Source: Aquimarina sp.
GTDB lineage: Bacteria; Bacteroidota; Bacteroidia; Flavobacteriales; Flavobacteriaceae
Length of the DNA stretch: 25,147 nt
Direction: 5' to 3'
NCBI GenBank assembly: GCA_020628975.1
Contig: JAHDEF010000006.1
Location: 2,811-27,957, forward strand
Shown here: in pieces, positions 1 to 7,163 of the stretch
How the letters are laid out: the number at the start of each line of letters is the position of its first letter
Numbering within the stretch: position 1 is the stretch's first letter
Made by a program: the position numbers and the translations under genes
The notes under the pieces: model-generated
Told to the model about the DNA's origin: nothing
What the model saw: the letters and a program-made list of their open reading frames with translations, nothing else
Databases searched by the model: none

Positions 1-1
1 A

Positions 2-145
2 AAATGGTTGTTAAGGAGACTTGAAAAATTAAAAGATCCTGAAGCGCTTGAAATTTATGCTAGAGAGCATTTTTTTATGAAGAAGAAAAATGAAGATATT
101 TTTATTATAGAACAAGCTACAGATTCATTGTCGCATGAAGAATGA
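2..145 (+). CDS. Septum formation initiator family protein (DivIC/FtsB-like), C-terminal part
   Basis: The gene enters from the left edge, so only its last 47 residues are visible. They begin KWLLRRLEKLKDPEALEIYA and continue REHFFMKKKNEDIFII. A basic helical stretch, then a YAREHFFMKK-type segment and a short beta-like end, is typical of small bitopic DivIC/FtsB proteins, which bridge FtsL and FtsQ in the division complex. The membrane segment and most of the coiled coil would lie upstream of the window. The stop is at 143-145, and the next gene starts inside this one at 135 (11-bp overlap), so they are probably co-translated. In Flavobacteriaceae I recall this gene lying between uridine kinase and methylmalonyl-CoA mutase, which fits. 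Family assignment is fairly secure from the tail and the context. Confidence 0.72.
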   Translation, partial: KWLLRRLEKLKDPEALEIYAREHFFMKKKNEDIFIIEQATDSLSHEE

Positions 146-1430
146 TATAGTGCAAAAGTTTTTTCAACCTACACCTTTAAAGGCTTGGAAACAAAAAGTA
201 CAATACCTATTACTAGGGGAAGATTTTGAAAAAACGCTAGTTCGCAAAACATCAGACCAAATCAATGTACTGCCCTATTACTACTCAGATAAAACACAAG
301 AAAAAATAAGTGTTGACCAAGCTGACCATACAAAAACAGCTGTATACATCGACGAGACTAACGAATATGAAGCCAATAAAAAAGCTATTGAAGCCCTAAA
401 ATTAGGAGTTGATAAGGTTTTTTTTAGTTTACACCACCCGCTTGTTAATGTAGATCGATTAGTAGAAAATATTTATTGTCCAATATATTTACAATGCTTT
501 TTTTTAGATGTTCACTTTCTTAAAAAAGTAGAATTACACAAACACGTAACCATTTTAATTGATCCCTTAGGAAAGATTAGTAGAACTGGCGACTGGTTTA
601 CAAACGAAAGCTTAGACGTAAATAGCGCAAAAAATTTACTAAAAAATAAGGTGGTAGAATGTTGTGTTAACCTAAGTGTTTTCCAAAATGCTGGGGCAAA
701 TATTCCACAACAACTGGCTTATAGCCTAAGCCAATTAGCTTGGTATATGTCTAGGTTTCCTTCTATAAATAAAATAAATTACATCGTCAGTCATAATACA
801 GATGTTTTACTAGAAGTCGCAAAAGTGAAAAGCCTAAAAGCACTACACGAATCGTTTTGTGCCGAAAATAAGATTGATATAGCTTATAGCCTAATTCAAC
901 AAAAAAGTAGTTTAAACCTTCGCGTATTTCCTTCTCGCATAAATTTATCATTAGAAAGTATAGAACATTTGATCGGCTTCTCTAGCGGAGTTGATACCAT
1001 TTGCTCTATGCCTAATCATTTTTCTTTTTTTGAAGAAGATGCACATTATACTAAACAAAGTATTGAACTTCTTACAAATACTTCTTCTCAAAAAATTCCG
1101 TCGCATGATGGTGTTTTGGCTGTAGAAAAAATAGCACTTCAACTTTCAGAAAAGAGCTTGAGTATTTTTAATGAAATTAGTAAAGGAGGAGGCTATTTAA
1201 AGCAATTATTAAAAGGAACCATTCAACATAAAATTCAAGAAAATTATCAAAGTATTGCTGCTAATTACAATGAATTAAATGAGACTGAAGTAGAACATAA
1301 ATTGGTGAAAACCTATCCTTTTTCAAAATTTCAAAAGAATTTTACATTAGTAAAACCCATAACTCCTAAAAAACAAAGTGAACTATTAGAGCAGCCGATT
1401 TGGGAAAAGATTTATAATTCCGAAAAATGA
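135..1430 (+). CDS. mutA: Methylmalonyl-CoA mutase beta (small) subunit-like protein
   Basis: This 431-aa protein resembles the small, non-catalytic subunit of the B12-dependent mutase that interconverts methylmalonyl-CoA and succinyl-CoA. The N-terminus (PTPLKAWKQKVQYLLLGEDFEK, then VLPYYYSD) matches the family's opening WK..AE..LKG.DFE pattern. The middle has the barrel-like 'HNTDVLLEVAKVKSLKALH' and 'GFSSGVDTICSMPNH' segments, corresponding to the family's FxExAKLRALRxLW and LGGxDxxxxxP stretches. The late ISKGGGYLKQLLKGTIQ is also family-like. It is shorter than the roughly 600-residue classical subunit, and I see no cobalamin-binding DxHxxG signature. Several normally well-conserved barrel positions are altered, so it looks degenerate. 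It overlaps divIC by 11 bp and the next ORF by 4 bp (ATGA), indicating one transcript. Family call good; activity uncertain. Confidence 0.75.
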   Translation: MKNDIVQKFFQPTPLKAWKQKVQYLLLGEDFEKTLVRKTSDQINVLPYYYSDKTQEKISVDQADHTKTAVYIDETNEYEANKKAIEALKLGVDKVFFSLHHPLVNVDRLVENIYCPIYLQCFFLDVHFLKKVELHKHVTILIDPLGKISRTGDWFTNESLDVNSAKNLLKNKVVECCVNLSVFQNAGANIPQQLAYSLSQLAWYMSRFPSINKINYIVSHNTDVLLEVAKVKSLKALHESFCAENKIDIAYSLIQQKSSLNLRVFPSRINLSLESIEHLIGFSSGVDTICSMPNHFSFFEEDAHYTKQSIELLTNTSSQKIPSHDGVLAVEKIALQLSEKSLSIFNEISKGGGYLKQLLKGTIQHKIQENYQSIAANYNELNETEVEHKLVKTYPFSKFQKNFTLVKPITPKKQSELLEQPIWEKIYNSEK

Positions 1431-1975
1431 AAATAAAAACAAAACCTTTTATTTCTGAAGATTTTTCACAGGCGAGCTTTGCGCCTTATACTCGCGGTTA
1501 TAATGCCATACCCAAAAGTATAAGCTTTGAAACGAATATTGATCTTGATGCTATTTATATATTACGCAGTTACACTACTGAAGAAATTGCTGCATTATTA
1601 AAAGAAACTGCCTCCATAAATAATCCTAACATATTATTGGCTGTACCCATAACAGAAATTAATTTTATAGCTGTAGTAAGATCAATAAGAACGTTATTTG
1701 CAGTTATGGATGCAAAAAATGAAGTTCCTACTAAAAGAGAAGCTCGTTTCACCATTCAGCTATCCGAAAATGGACTTGCTACTCAGGAAATTTATTTTGC
1801 ACAACTCGCGCAAATCGATACTGTTTGGTGTACTAACGAAAGTGTTCCTAAATTAAAACTTATACTGCCACATTTACCTACTCCACCAATAGATGCTTTT
1901 TATGGCAGTTTACTTTTGACAGAAAGAACCAATCATTTCATGAAAAATGTGTCCCAAAAGTTATTCGATAATTAG
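1427..1975 (+). CDS. Possible remnant of methylmalonyl-CoA mutase large subunit (unknown function)
   Basis: This 182-aa ORF starts in an ATGA overlap with the mutase beta-like gene and sits where flavobacteria usually carry the approximately 700-aa alpha subunit. Three stretches hint at relationship to a mutase barrel. Residues near 20-30 (FAPYTRGYNAI) resemble the P-hydrophobic-x-RGPYxTMY entry motif. 'EINFIAVVRSIRTLFAVM' resembles the barrel's HFxExAKLRAxRxLWA helix. 'FYGSLLLTERTNHFMKNV' resembles the RIARNTQxFLxEE segment. There is no C-terminal B12-binding domain, no DxHxxG and little of the CoA-binding part, so it could not be a complete catalytic subunit. The similarity is weak and the protein may be something else. 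The intact frame and tight coupling argue that it is still translated. It converges on the VOC gene with a 4-bp overlap of stop codons. Confidence 0.45.
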   Translation: MKIKTKPFISEDFSQASFAPYTRGYNAIPKSISFETNIDLDAIYILRSYTTEEIAALLKETASINNPNILLAVPITEINFIAVVRSIRTLFAVMDAKNEVPTKREARFTIQLSENGLATQEIYFAQLAQIDTVWCTNESVPKLKLILPHLPTPPIDAFYGSLLLTERTNHFMKNVSQKLFDN

Positions 1976-2361
1976 GCATTTGGATGATCGGGACTAGTAT
2001 ATTCTACAATATCGATACCAATACCGTTAGGGTCTTCTATCGCAAAATGACGTTCGCCCCAAGGTTCATCACGTAAAGATATTTTTATCGCTACACCCTT
2101 AGCTTCCATAGCATGATGAAAAGCATTGACATCATTTACTTCAATAGTCAAATACATACCATGACCCGTATAAGGTTTATGAAAGAAATCGGCTTGCGTA
2201 GGGTGATTAGGAAGTAAAAAACTTACACAATCTTTTTGATTAGGGGTTTGTAGTAAAAGGTAAAATTCATTTTCAAATTTTACTGTAAATTCTAAAATTC
2301 CTGTGTAGAATAATTTGGTTTCAGATAGTTTTTGGGTAATAATACCTGCGTTTAGCCTCAT
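1972..2361 (-). CDS. VOC family (glyoxalase/bleomycin-resistance fold) protein
   Basis: The 129-aa length is that of a single-chain VOC protein, a beta-alpha-beta-beta-beta metal-binding or ligand-binding fold. Visible hallmarks are the opening 'KLSETKLFYTGILEF' helix-strand pair and the second-half module 'YLTIEVNDVNAFHHAMEAKG'. The ending 'EPWGERHFAIEDPNGIGIDIVEY' carries the typical W-G-x-R-x-F-x-x-x-D-P-x-G signature. The usual N-terminal metal ligand His is not obvious, so a metal-dependent enzyme such as glyoxalase I is not supported. It might be a binding or dioxygenase-like member. It is monocistronic and divergent from the SDR gene, and its stop overlaps the end of the upstream + strand ORF by 4 bp. 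Substrate unknown. Confidence 0.8.
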   Translation of the reverse strand: MRLNAGIITQKLSETKLFYTGILEFTVKFENEFYLLLQTPNQKDCVSFLLPNHPTQADFFHKPYTGHGMYLTIEVNDVNAFHHAMEAKGVAIKISLRDEPWGERHFAIEDPNGIGIDIVEYTSPDHPNA

Positions 2362-2429
2362 AAAGCCTCAGAATTTAGGGTTGGTAGTACATTCCCTTCA
2401 ATATACTGATTTTTAAAACAAAACGTATA

Positions 2430-2437
2430 TATATTTG
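2430..2437 (+). promoter_or_regulatory. Candidate -7 promoter box (TATATTTG) for the SDR gene
   Basis: TATATTTG matches the Bacteroidota -7 consensus TAnnTTTG exactly. It would place the transcription start just before the ATG at 2453. No TTG is present at the -33 distance, and the stretch is very AT-rich, so chance is possible. The box overlaps a TTG triplet at 2435 that could be mistaken for a start codon. Confidence 0.35.
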
Positions 2438-2452
2438 TCGTATATTCCTTTT

Positions 2453-3343
2453 ATGAATGGAATTGATCTTACAAAAAAGATGTTACGCAATGACGCCTTG
2501 AAAGGCAAAACAATCATAGTAACAGGCGGCGGTAGTGGACTTGGAAAATCAATGACTTCTTATTTTATGGAGCTTGGAGCCAATGTTGTGATTACTTCTA
2601 GAAACCTTGAGAAGTTAAAAAAGGTAGCTGAAGATCTTGAAGCTACTTACAGCTCTAAATGTTTACACATAGCTTGTGATGTTAGAAATATTGAAGAAGT
2701 CGAAGCTATGCACACCAAAGCTATAGCAACTTTCGGAAAGGTAGATGTATTATTGAATAACGCCGCAGCAAATTTTATTGCTCCTACGGAACGTCTTTCT
2801 GCTAATGCGTTTGACACCATTATCGATATTGTTTTAAAGGGAACGAAAAACTGTACCTTAACTTGTGGAAAGCATTGGATCAACACCCAACAAACCAATA
2901 CTTCTGTATTAAATATTGTAACTACTTATGCTTTTACGGGCTCGGCTTATGTGGTACCTAGTGCAACAGCAAAAGCAGGAGTTTTAGCGATGACTAGATC
3001 ACTTGCCGTAGAATGGGCAAAATATGGTATGCGTTTTAACGCCATAGCACCAGGACCTTTCCCTACCAAAGGTGCTTGGGATCGTTTGCTACCCGAAGAT
3101 ATTCGAGATCAATTTGACCTTACCAAAAAAGTTCCGCTAAGGCGAGTTGGCGAACACCAAGAGTTAGCCAATTTAGCCGCATATTTAGTTTCTGACTTTT
3201 CAGCTTATATGAATGGTGAAGTAATTACTATTGATGGTGGCGAGTGGCTTCAGGGTGCTGGTCAAATGAACTTATTGCAGCAGATTCCTGAAAAACTATG
3301 GGATCAACTTGAAGCAGCTATTCGTGCAAAAAAGAGTAATTAG
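2453..3343 (+). CDS. SDR family oxidoreductase, 2,4-dienoyl-CoA reductase-like
   Basis: This NADP(H)-dependent short-chain dehydrogenase is closest in motif pattern to mitochondrial 2,4-dienoyl-CoA reductase, an auxiliary enzyme of unsaturated fatty acid beta-oxidation. The Rossmann motif TGGGSGLG comes early and NNAAANF follows. Instead of the usual YxxxK pair it has a Tyr in 'TTYAFTGS' and a Lys in 'SATAKAGVLAM' 15 residues later, the same spacing as the DECR1 Tyr/Lys pair. 'GMRFNAIAPGPFPTKGAW' and 'LVSDFSAYMNGEVITIDGGEWL' are also characteristic. I start it at the ATG at 2453, giving 296 aa; an in-frame TTG at 2435 lies within a likely -7 promoter box, and another ATG is at 2480. It converges on the phosphatase gene with only 2 bp between their ends. 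Confidence 0.85.
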   Translation: MNGIDLTKKMLRNDALKGKTIIVTGGGSGLGKSMTSYFMELGANVVITSRNLEKLKKVAEDLEATYSSKCLHIACDVRNIEEVEAMHTKAIATFGKVDVLLNNAAANFIAPTERLSANAFDTIIDIVLKGTKNCTLTCGKHWINTQQTNTSVLNIVTTYAFTGSAYVVPSATAKAGVLAMTRSLAVEWAKYGMRFNAIAPGPFPTKGAWDRLLPEDIRDQFDLTKKVPLRRVGEHQELANLAAYLVSDFSAYMNGEVITIDGGEWLQGAGQMNLLQQIPEKLWDQLEAAIRAKKSN

Positions 3344-3345
3344 AG

Positions 3346-4971
3346 TTATTTTAGGACTTTGTCAATTATACTTCCTGTACAACCATTTGGATTTGCAATC
3401 CCCATAATAGCACACATTGTTGGGGCAATATCAATTACCGAAGTTTTTTCATAGGTTTTCCCCGATTGTATTCCTTTTCCATAGAAAATTAAAGGCACGT
3501 GAGTGTCGTAAACTTGTGGACTTCCATGAGTAGAACCTTTTTCATGGTAAACAATATAAGCGGGTTTATACACCAAAAACACATCTCCACTCATACGCTG
3601 ATGAAAACCATTCTGTACCAATTTAGCTATGGGATCTGTCATTGACCTTGCACTTAGCTGTTCTCTAGTAAATACATATTGTATTTCTACTTGATGTTCC
3701 AAATAGGTAGCAATATATTTTTCAACATCGGTTGCAGCTAATTTGTTTTCCTTCAGTTTTTCTTTATTCAAAAACAACTGTTGATTTGAGAAGTTTTCAA
3801 TACAGTTTTCTAATCCAAATTCTAATTTCAAACTTGCTTCTATGCGCTTTTTCAAATCTTCTTCATTAATATATCCCGCTGGTATTTTCTTATCTTTTAA
3901 GAATGATGGTACTTGTATGGCGCCATGATCGGCGGTTAAAAACAAGCTGTAATTCCCTAAACCAACACTATTATCTAAGGCTTCAAATAAGGTTTCTAGC
4001 TCTTTATCCAAACGCAAATAAGTATCTTCAACTTCTACTGAATTCACCCCAAAATTATGCCCTATGTAATCCGTACTTGAATAACTTATGGTCAATACAT
4101 CCGTGTCATTATCTTTTCCTAGTTTTTCGTTTTTCAACGCTTCAATGGCAAAATCGGTAACTAAAGAATTTCCATGAGGTGAATCTTTTATAATATCATA
4201 GTCTTCATTTTTTTCACTTAAACCTTCTAAATCATAGGGTAAGGTTGCAATTTCTCTTCCCTCGAAACCATGTTCGTAATTATTAGAATCGGCACCACTA
4301 GCTTTATATGTATTTATTGGAAATAACGGATTCCAAGCTTTTAGGTATTTTTGTCCTGGCTGATTTTGATTGATCTTTTTCACCCAAGTGGGTAAAGTTT
4401 CTCCATAAAAATCTGTTGAAACCCATTTCCCTTCTTCTTTCCCACGAAACCAATAAGCTCGATTTGCCGTATGACCTGCAGGCAATACTGCTCCCCTATC
4501 TTTTATGCTTACACCAATGGTTTTTCCACGAAATTGTGTGTGCAGTCTATTGGCATCCGCAAAGCTCATACTCAACATACGTTTAGGTGACATTTTTTCT
4601 AAATCACTGCTTGTCCCTTGTGTCACTACTTGATTATCGCTAACACAATATACTGTTTGCTTTTCAAATTTGTCGTACCAATTGTTAGCTATAATTCCGT
4701 GATTTGAAGGTGTGGTTCCTGTATATATAGAAGCATGACCAGGACCCGTAAATGTCGGCATATAATTAAAGTGATGGTTGCGACACTCGAATCCATCGTT
4801 TAGTAATCTTTTAAAACCCTTGTCACTAAAACGCTCGTAAAATCTTGATATATAATCGTAACGCATTTGATCGACAACAATACCTACTACAAGCTTGGGG
4901 TTTGCCGCATAATCTTGAGCGTTTATTGTTACACACAAACTCAACATTCCTATAAATATCCTCGTTTTCAT
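3346..4971 (-). CDS. pafA: Secreted PafA-type alkaline phosphatase
   Basis: This 541-aa exported phosphomonoesterase of the alkaline phosphatase superfamily releases phosphate from organic esters in the periplasm or outside the cell. The N-terminal signal peptide ends near INAQD. Active-site residues line up with the Elizabethkingia PafA enzyme. They are a metal-binding Asp at about 34 (VVDQMR), nucleophile Thr at about 75 (PTFTGPGHASIYTG), Asn at about 96 (IIANNW), and Lys/Arg at about 157/159 (IKDRGAVLPAGH). The remaining metal ligands appear in SSTDYIGHNFG, TADHG and a C-terminal STHGSP. The Thr nucleophile and the K-x-R pair distinguish PafA from the PhoA family. It is transcribed divergently from ung, with a 105-bp spacer in which I see no perfect promoter box, and is apparently monocistronic. 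Confidence 0.92.
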   Translation of the reverse strand: MKTRIFIGMLSLCVTINAQDYAANPKLVVGIVVDQMRYDYISRFYERFSDKGFKRLLNDGFECRNHHFNYMPTFTGPGHASIYTGTTPSNHGIIANNWYDKFEKQTVYCVSDNQVVTQGTSSDLEKMSPKRMLSMSFADANRLHTQFRGKTIGVSIKDRGAVLPAGHTANRAYWFRGKEEGKWVSTDFYGETLPTWVKKINQNQPGQKYLKAWNPLFPINTYKASGADSNNYEHGFEGREIATLPYDLEGLSEKNEDYDIIKDSPHGNSLVTDFAIEALKNEKLGKDNDTDVLTISYSSTDYIGHNFGVNSVEVEDTYLRLDKELETLFEALDNSVGLGNYSLFLTADHGAIQVPSFLKDKKIPAGYINEEDLKKRIEASLKLEFGLENCIENFSNQQLFLNKEKLKENKLAATDVEKYIATYLEHQVEIQYVFTREQLSARSMTDPIAKLVQNGFHQRMSGDVFLVYKPAYIVYHEKGSTHGSPQVYDTHVPLIFYGKGIQSGKTYEKTSVIDIAPTMCAIMGIANPNGCTGSIIDKVLK

Positions 4972-5076
4972 AGACTTACTATTAGTATTACCAAATTAAC
5001 ACATTCAACTGAATTAACACTTATACGAATTGCATTCTATCCTATAAGTACAAATAATTATATTAGCCCCTAAAAA

Positions 5077-5742
5077 ATGCCTGTTAATATACACGATAGT
5101 TGGAAAAGCGTTTTAAAGGAAGAATTTGAAAAAGACTACTTTAAAGAATTAATATCTTTTATTAAATACGAGTATCAACAACATACGTGTTACCCTCCGG
5201 GGAATGAAATTTTTTCTGCATTTGATTACTGTCCTTTTGAAAAAATTAAAGTGGTTATTATTGGACAAGATCCGTATCATGGGCCTAATCAAGCCAACGG
5301 ATTATGCTTTTCTGTTAAAGAAGAAATTCCTCATCCGCCATCACTTATTAATATTTTTAAAGAATTAGAAAGCGACATAGGAAAACCATATCCCAAAAGT
5401 GGCGATTTATCTTATTGGGCAACTCAAGGAGTATTACTTCTAAATGCCACATTAACCGTTCGAGCACACGAAGCGGGAAGTCATCAAAAACAGGGATGGG
5501 AAGTTTTTACCGATGCTGTAATTCAAAAAATTTCAGAGCAATGTAATGATATCGTCTTTTTATTATGGGGTGGTTTTGCTAAAAAGAAAGGGAGGAAAAT
5601 TGATGCCAAAAAACATCATATTTTAACTTCTGGTCATCCTTCACCTTTAAGTGCCAATCGAGGATATTGGTTTGACAATAAACATTTCAGTCAAACTAAT
5701 GCTTATTTAAAATCTATTGGAAAAGCTGAGATAGAATGGTAA
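5077..5742 (+). CDS. ung: Uracil-DNA glycosylase, family 1
   Basis: The enzyme removes uracil from DNA as the first step of base excision repair. At 221 aa it has the normal family length. The water-activating motif GQDPYHG holds the catalytic Asp at residue 65, and FS at 77-78 belongs to the uracil pocket. LLNATLTV places the uracil-recognising Asn at 123. The Leu-intercalation loop GHPSPLSANRG holds the catalytic His at 187. These positions match the E. coli enzyme almost number for number. It starts at the ATG 6 bases after an AAAAA tract, with no clear Shine-Dalgarno, as is normal in Bacteroidota. The gene is divergent from pafA and converges with the YciO-like gene. Confidence 0.98.
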   Translation: MPVNIHDSWKSVLKEEFEKDYFKELISFIKYEYQQHTCYPPGNEIFSAFDYCPFEKIKVVIIGQDPYHGPNQANGLCFSVKEEIPHPPSLINIFKELESDIGKPYPKSGDLSYWATQGVLLLNATLTVRAHEAGSHQKQGWEVFTDAVIQKISEQCNDIVFLLWGGFAKKKGRKIDAKKHHILTSGHPSPLSANRGYWFDNKHFSQTNAYLKSIGKAEIEW

Positions 5743-5773
5743 TTTTCAATAGTTCTGAGTTTTTATCTCTGAA

Positions 5774-5800
5774 AGCTGACAACTTACAGCTATCAACTAT
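5774..5800. repeat. Isolated intergenic AGC-type repeat between ung and the YciO-like gene
   Basis: The convergent gap holds AGCTGACAACTTACAGCTAT, a degenerate relative of the repeats around obg, adk, purK and purE. Only one copy is here, with no inverted partner, and it overlaps the end of the YciO-like gene. Assignment to the same family rests on composition and is weak. Confidence 0.3.
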
Positions 5801-6417
5801 AATAGAGAAACATCTCCTTTTCCTTCACGTAGAATATCAATTTCACCATTCGATAAATCGACTACTGTTGATGCGGTATTTCCGCCGTAACCACCGTCAA
5901 TAACAACATCTACTAATTTTCCCCATTTTTCAAAAATCAACTCGGGGTCTGTGGTGTATTCAACAATTGTATCATCATCTCTAATAGATGTATTTACTAA
6001 CGGATTTCCTAAGCGTTCTACAATAGCTTGACAAATTGCATTATCGGGCACACGAATTCCTACCGTTTTCTTCTTTTTAAAAACTCCCGATAACTTATTG
6101 TTACTAGGCAAAATAAAGGTAAAAGCGCCCGGCAAGCATTTTTTTAAAATTTTAAACACCCACGAATCTATTTGACGTACATAATCTGAAAGATTGCTTA
6201 AATCGTGACAAATAAAAGACCAATTGGCTTTTTCGAGTTTCACCCCTTTTAATTTTGCCAAACGATTCAAAGCTTTTTGATTGGTAATATCACAGCCCAA
6301 TCCGTAAACAGTATCCGTTGGGTAAATGACCAAACCTCCTTTTTGGAGTACAGCTACTACTTCATCAATAGCTTTTTCGTTAGGATTATCAGGGTATATT
6401 TTTATGAGTTTTGCCAA
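5797..6417 (-). CDS. YrdC/Sua5/YciO family protein (L-threonylcarbamoyladenylate synthase-like)
   Basis: This 206-aa single-domain YrdC-fold protein opens 'IYPDNPNEKAIDEVVAVLQ' followed by GGLVIYPTDTVYGLGCDI. It carries WSFICHDLSNLSDYV, GAFTFIL, TVGIRVPDN, NPLVNTSI and the ending VVDLSNGEIDILREGKGDV. The IHPDNP-like opening and the CRDLSxLSxY pattern match the YciO branch rather than classical TsaC/Sua5. It may make threonylcarbamoyl-AMP for t6A37 tRNA modification, the usual annotation, or have the less clear YciO role. The only possible start is TTG at 6417: in-frame upstream codons reach a stop within five codons and no ATG is available. That is unusual, since the homologues I recall begin with ATG at this residue. 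Confidence 0.88.
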   Translation of the reverse strand: MAKLIKIYPDNPNEKAIDEVVAVLQKGGLVIYPTDTVYGLGCDITNQKALNRLAKLKGVKLEKANWSFICHDLSNLSDYVRQIDSWVFKILKKCLPGAFTFILPSNNKLSGVFKKKKTVGIRVPDNAICQAIVERLGNPLVNTSIRDDDTIVEYTTDPELIFEKWGKLVDVVIDGGYGGNTASTVVDLSNGEIDILREGKGDVSLL

Positions 6418-6567
6418 AGTTGAATTATTTTATTTACAAATTCTTACTACTTAAGATACTACTTTGAATTCGTTAAAACAATTCATCTACCAAAAATTAC
6501 AGTTCGGTTACTATTAGATGGCTTCTTTTAAATTCTTACACATATTTGAACATCAAAAAAATATATT

Positions 6568-6993
6568 ATGAAACCTATTATTTTATGCTTTGCTGTACTA
6601 AGTTCTAGTATGCATTTTCTAACAGCACAAAACAACCATTCTATTACTGTTGAATTTTCTAATCTTAAACAACATTCTGGCAATCTATTTATTGGATTGT
6701 ATGATAGTGAAACTAATTTTTTAAAACATCGTTTTAGAGAAACAGCTATTGCAGTACATAAAGACATTGAAAGGGTTACTTTTAAAAATATTCCTGATGG
6801 CACTTATGCGATTTCTTCTTATCACGATGTGAATGATAATGGTAAAATGGATACTCGATTCTCCTTTATTCCTAAGGAACCTGTAGGAACCTCTAATAAT
6901 GCCAAAGGAAAATTTGGCCCTCCCAAATTTGCCGATGCTAAGTTTATGGTTAATAAAGATTTGAAACTTAAAATTACGATGAGGAAGCCTTAA
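6568..6993 (+). CDS. Exported DUF2141 domain protein
   Basis: The product is 141 aa with an N-terminal signal peptide (MKPIILCFAVLSSSMHFLTAQ, cleavage near TAQ). The mature part matches the DUF2141 pattern. It contains 'SGNLFIGLYDSETNFL', 'FKNIPDGTYAISSYHDVNDN', DTRFSFIPKEPVGTSNN and 'GPPKFADAKFMV'. These are presumably beta-sandwich strands, with the acidic DVNDNGKMD loop looking like a metal-binding turn. The family is widespread in Bacteroidota and has no established function; a periplasmic location is expected. It is monocistronic, with a palindromic element immediately after its stop. The 150 bp upstream contain no recognisable promoter or other gene. Confidence 0.88.
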   Translation: MKPIILCFAVLSSSMHFLTAQNNHSITVEFSNLKQHSGNLFIGLYDSETNFLKHRFRETAIAVHKDIERVTFKNIPDGTYAISSYHDVNDNGKMDTRFSFIPKEPVGTSNNAKGKFGPPKFADAKFMVNKDLKLKITMRKP

Positions 6994-6998
6994 AAAAC

Positions 6999-7140
6999 AA
7001 CAATGAGACTGTCTAAAAGTATCATAAACGAAGGCCGAGCGTTAGTCGAAGCCTGTAGGCGAGCTGATAATCAAGCCACATTTCGGCTTCGCTCAATGTT
7101 CGTTTAGAGGATATTCAGCTTTTTAGACAGCCTCATTGTT
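6999..7140. repeat. 142-bp imperfect palindrome, MITE/REP-like, in a convergent gap
   Basis: The outer arms at 6999-7018 (AACAATGAGACTGTCTAAAA) and 7121-7140 are reverse complements with one mismatch in 20. A second paired block follows inside (TAAACGAA at 7025-7032 with its complement at 7099-7106), then GAGCG at 7037-7041 with CGCTC at 7090-7094. The whole could fold into one long hairpin. The core GGCCGAGCGTTAGTCGAAGC at 7033-7052 resembles the loop of the element before serS. GAGRCTGTCTAAAA ends look like insertion-sequence termini, but there is no transposase or obvious target duplication. It lies between two convergent genes and could terminate transcription from both sides. Confidence 0.75.
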
Positions 7141-7163
7141 ATTTTAAATATGCTTGAGAAATA

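Noticed and set aside
2435..2452. TTG at 2435 as start of the SDR gene
   Set aside because: It lies within a TATATTTG promoter-like box, and an in-frame ATG follows at 2453 with N-terminal length like related proteins.
4972..5076. Regulatory (Pho-like) box in the pafA-ung divergent spacer
   Set aside because: No repeated heptamers or perfect TAnnTTTG box could be recognised in the AT-rich spacer.
6994..7163. Complete insertion sequence between the DUF2141 gene and the lipoprotein gene
   Set aside because: The interval is 170 bp, with no transposase and no target duplication beside the palindrome.
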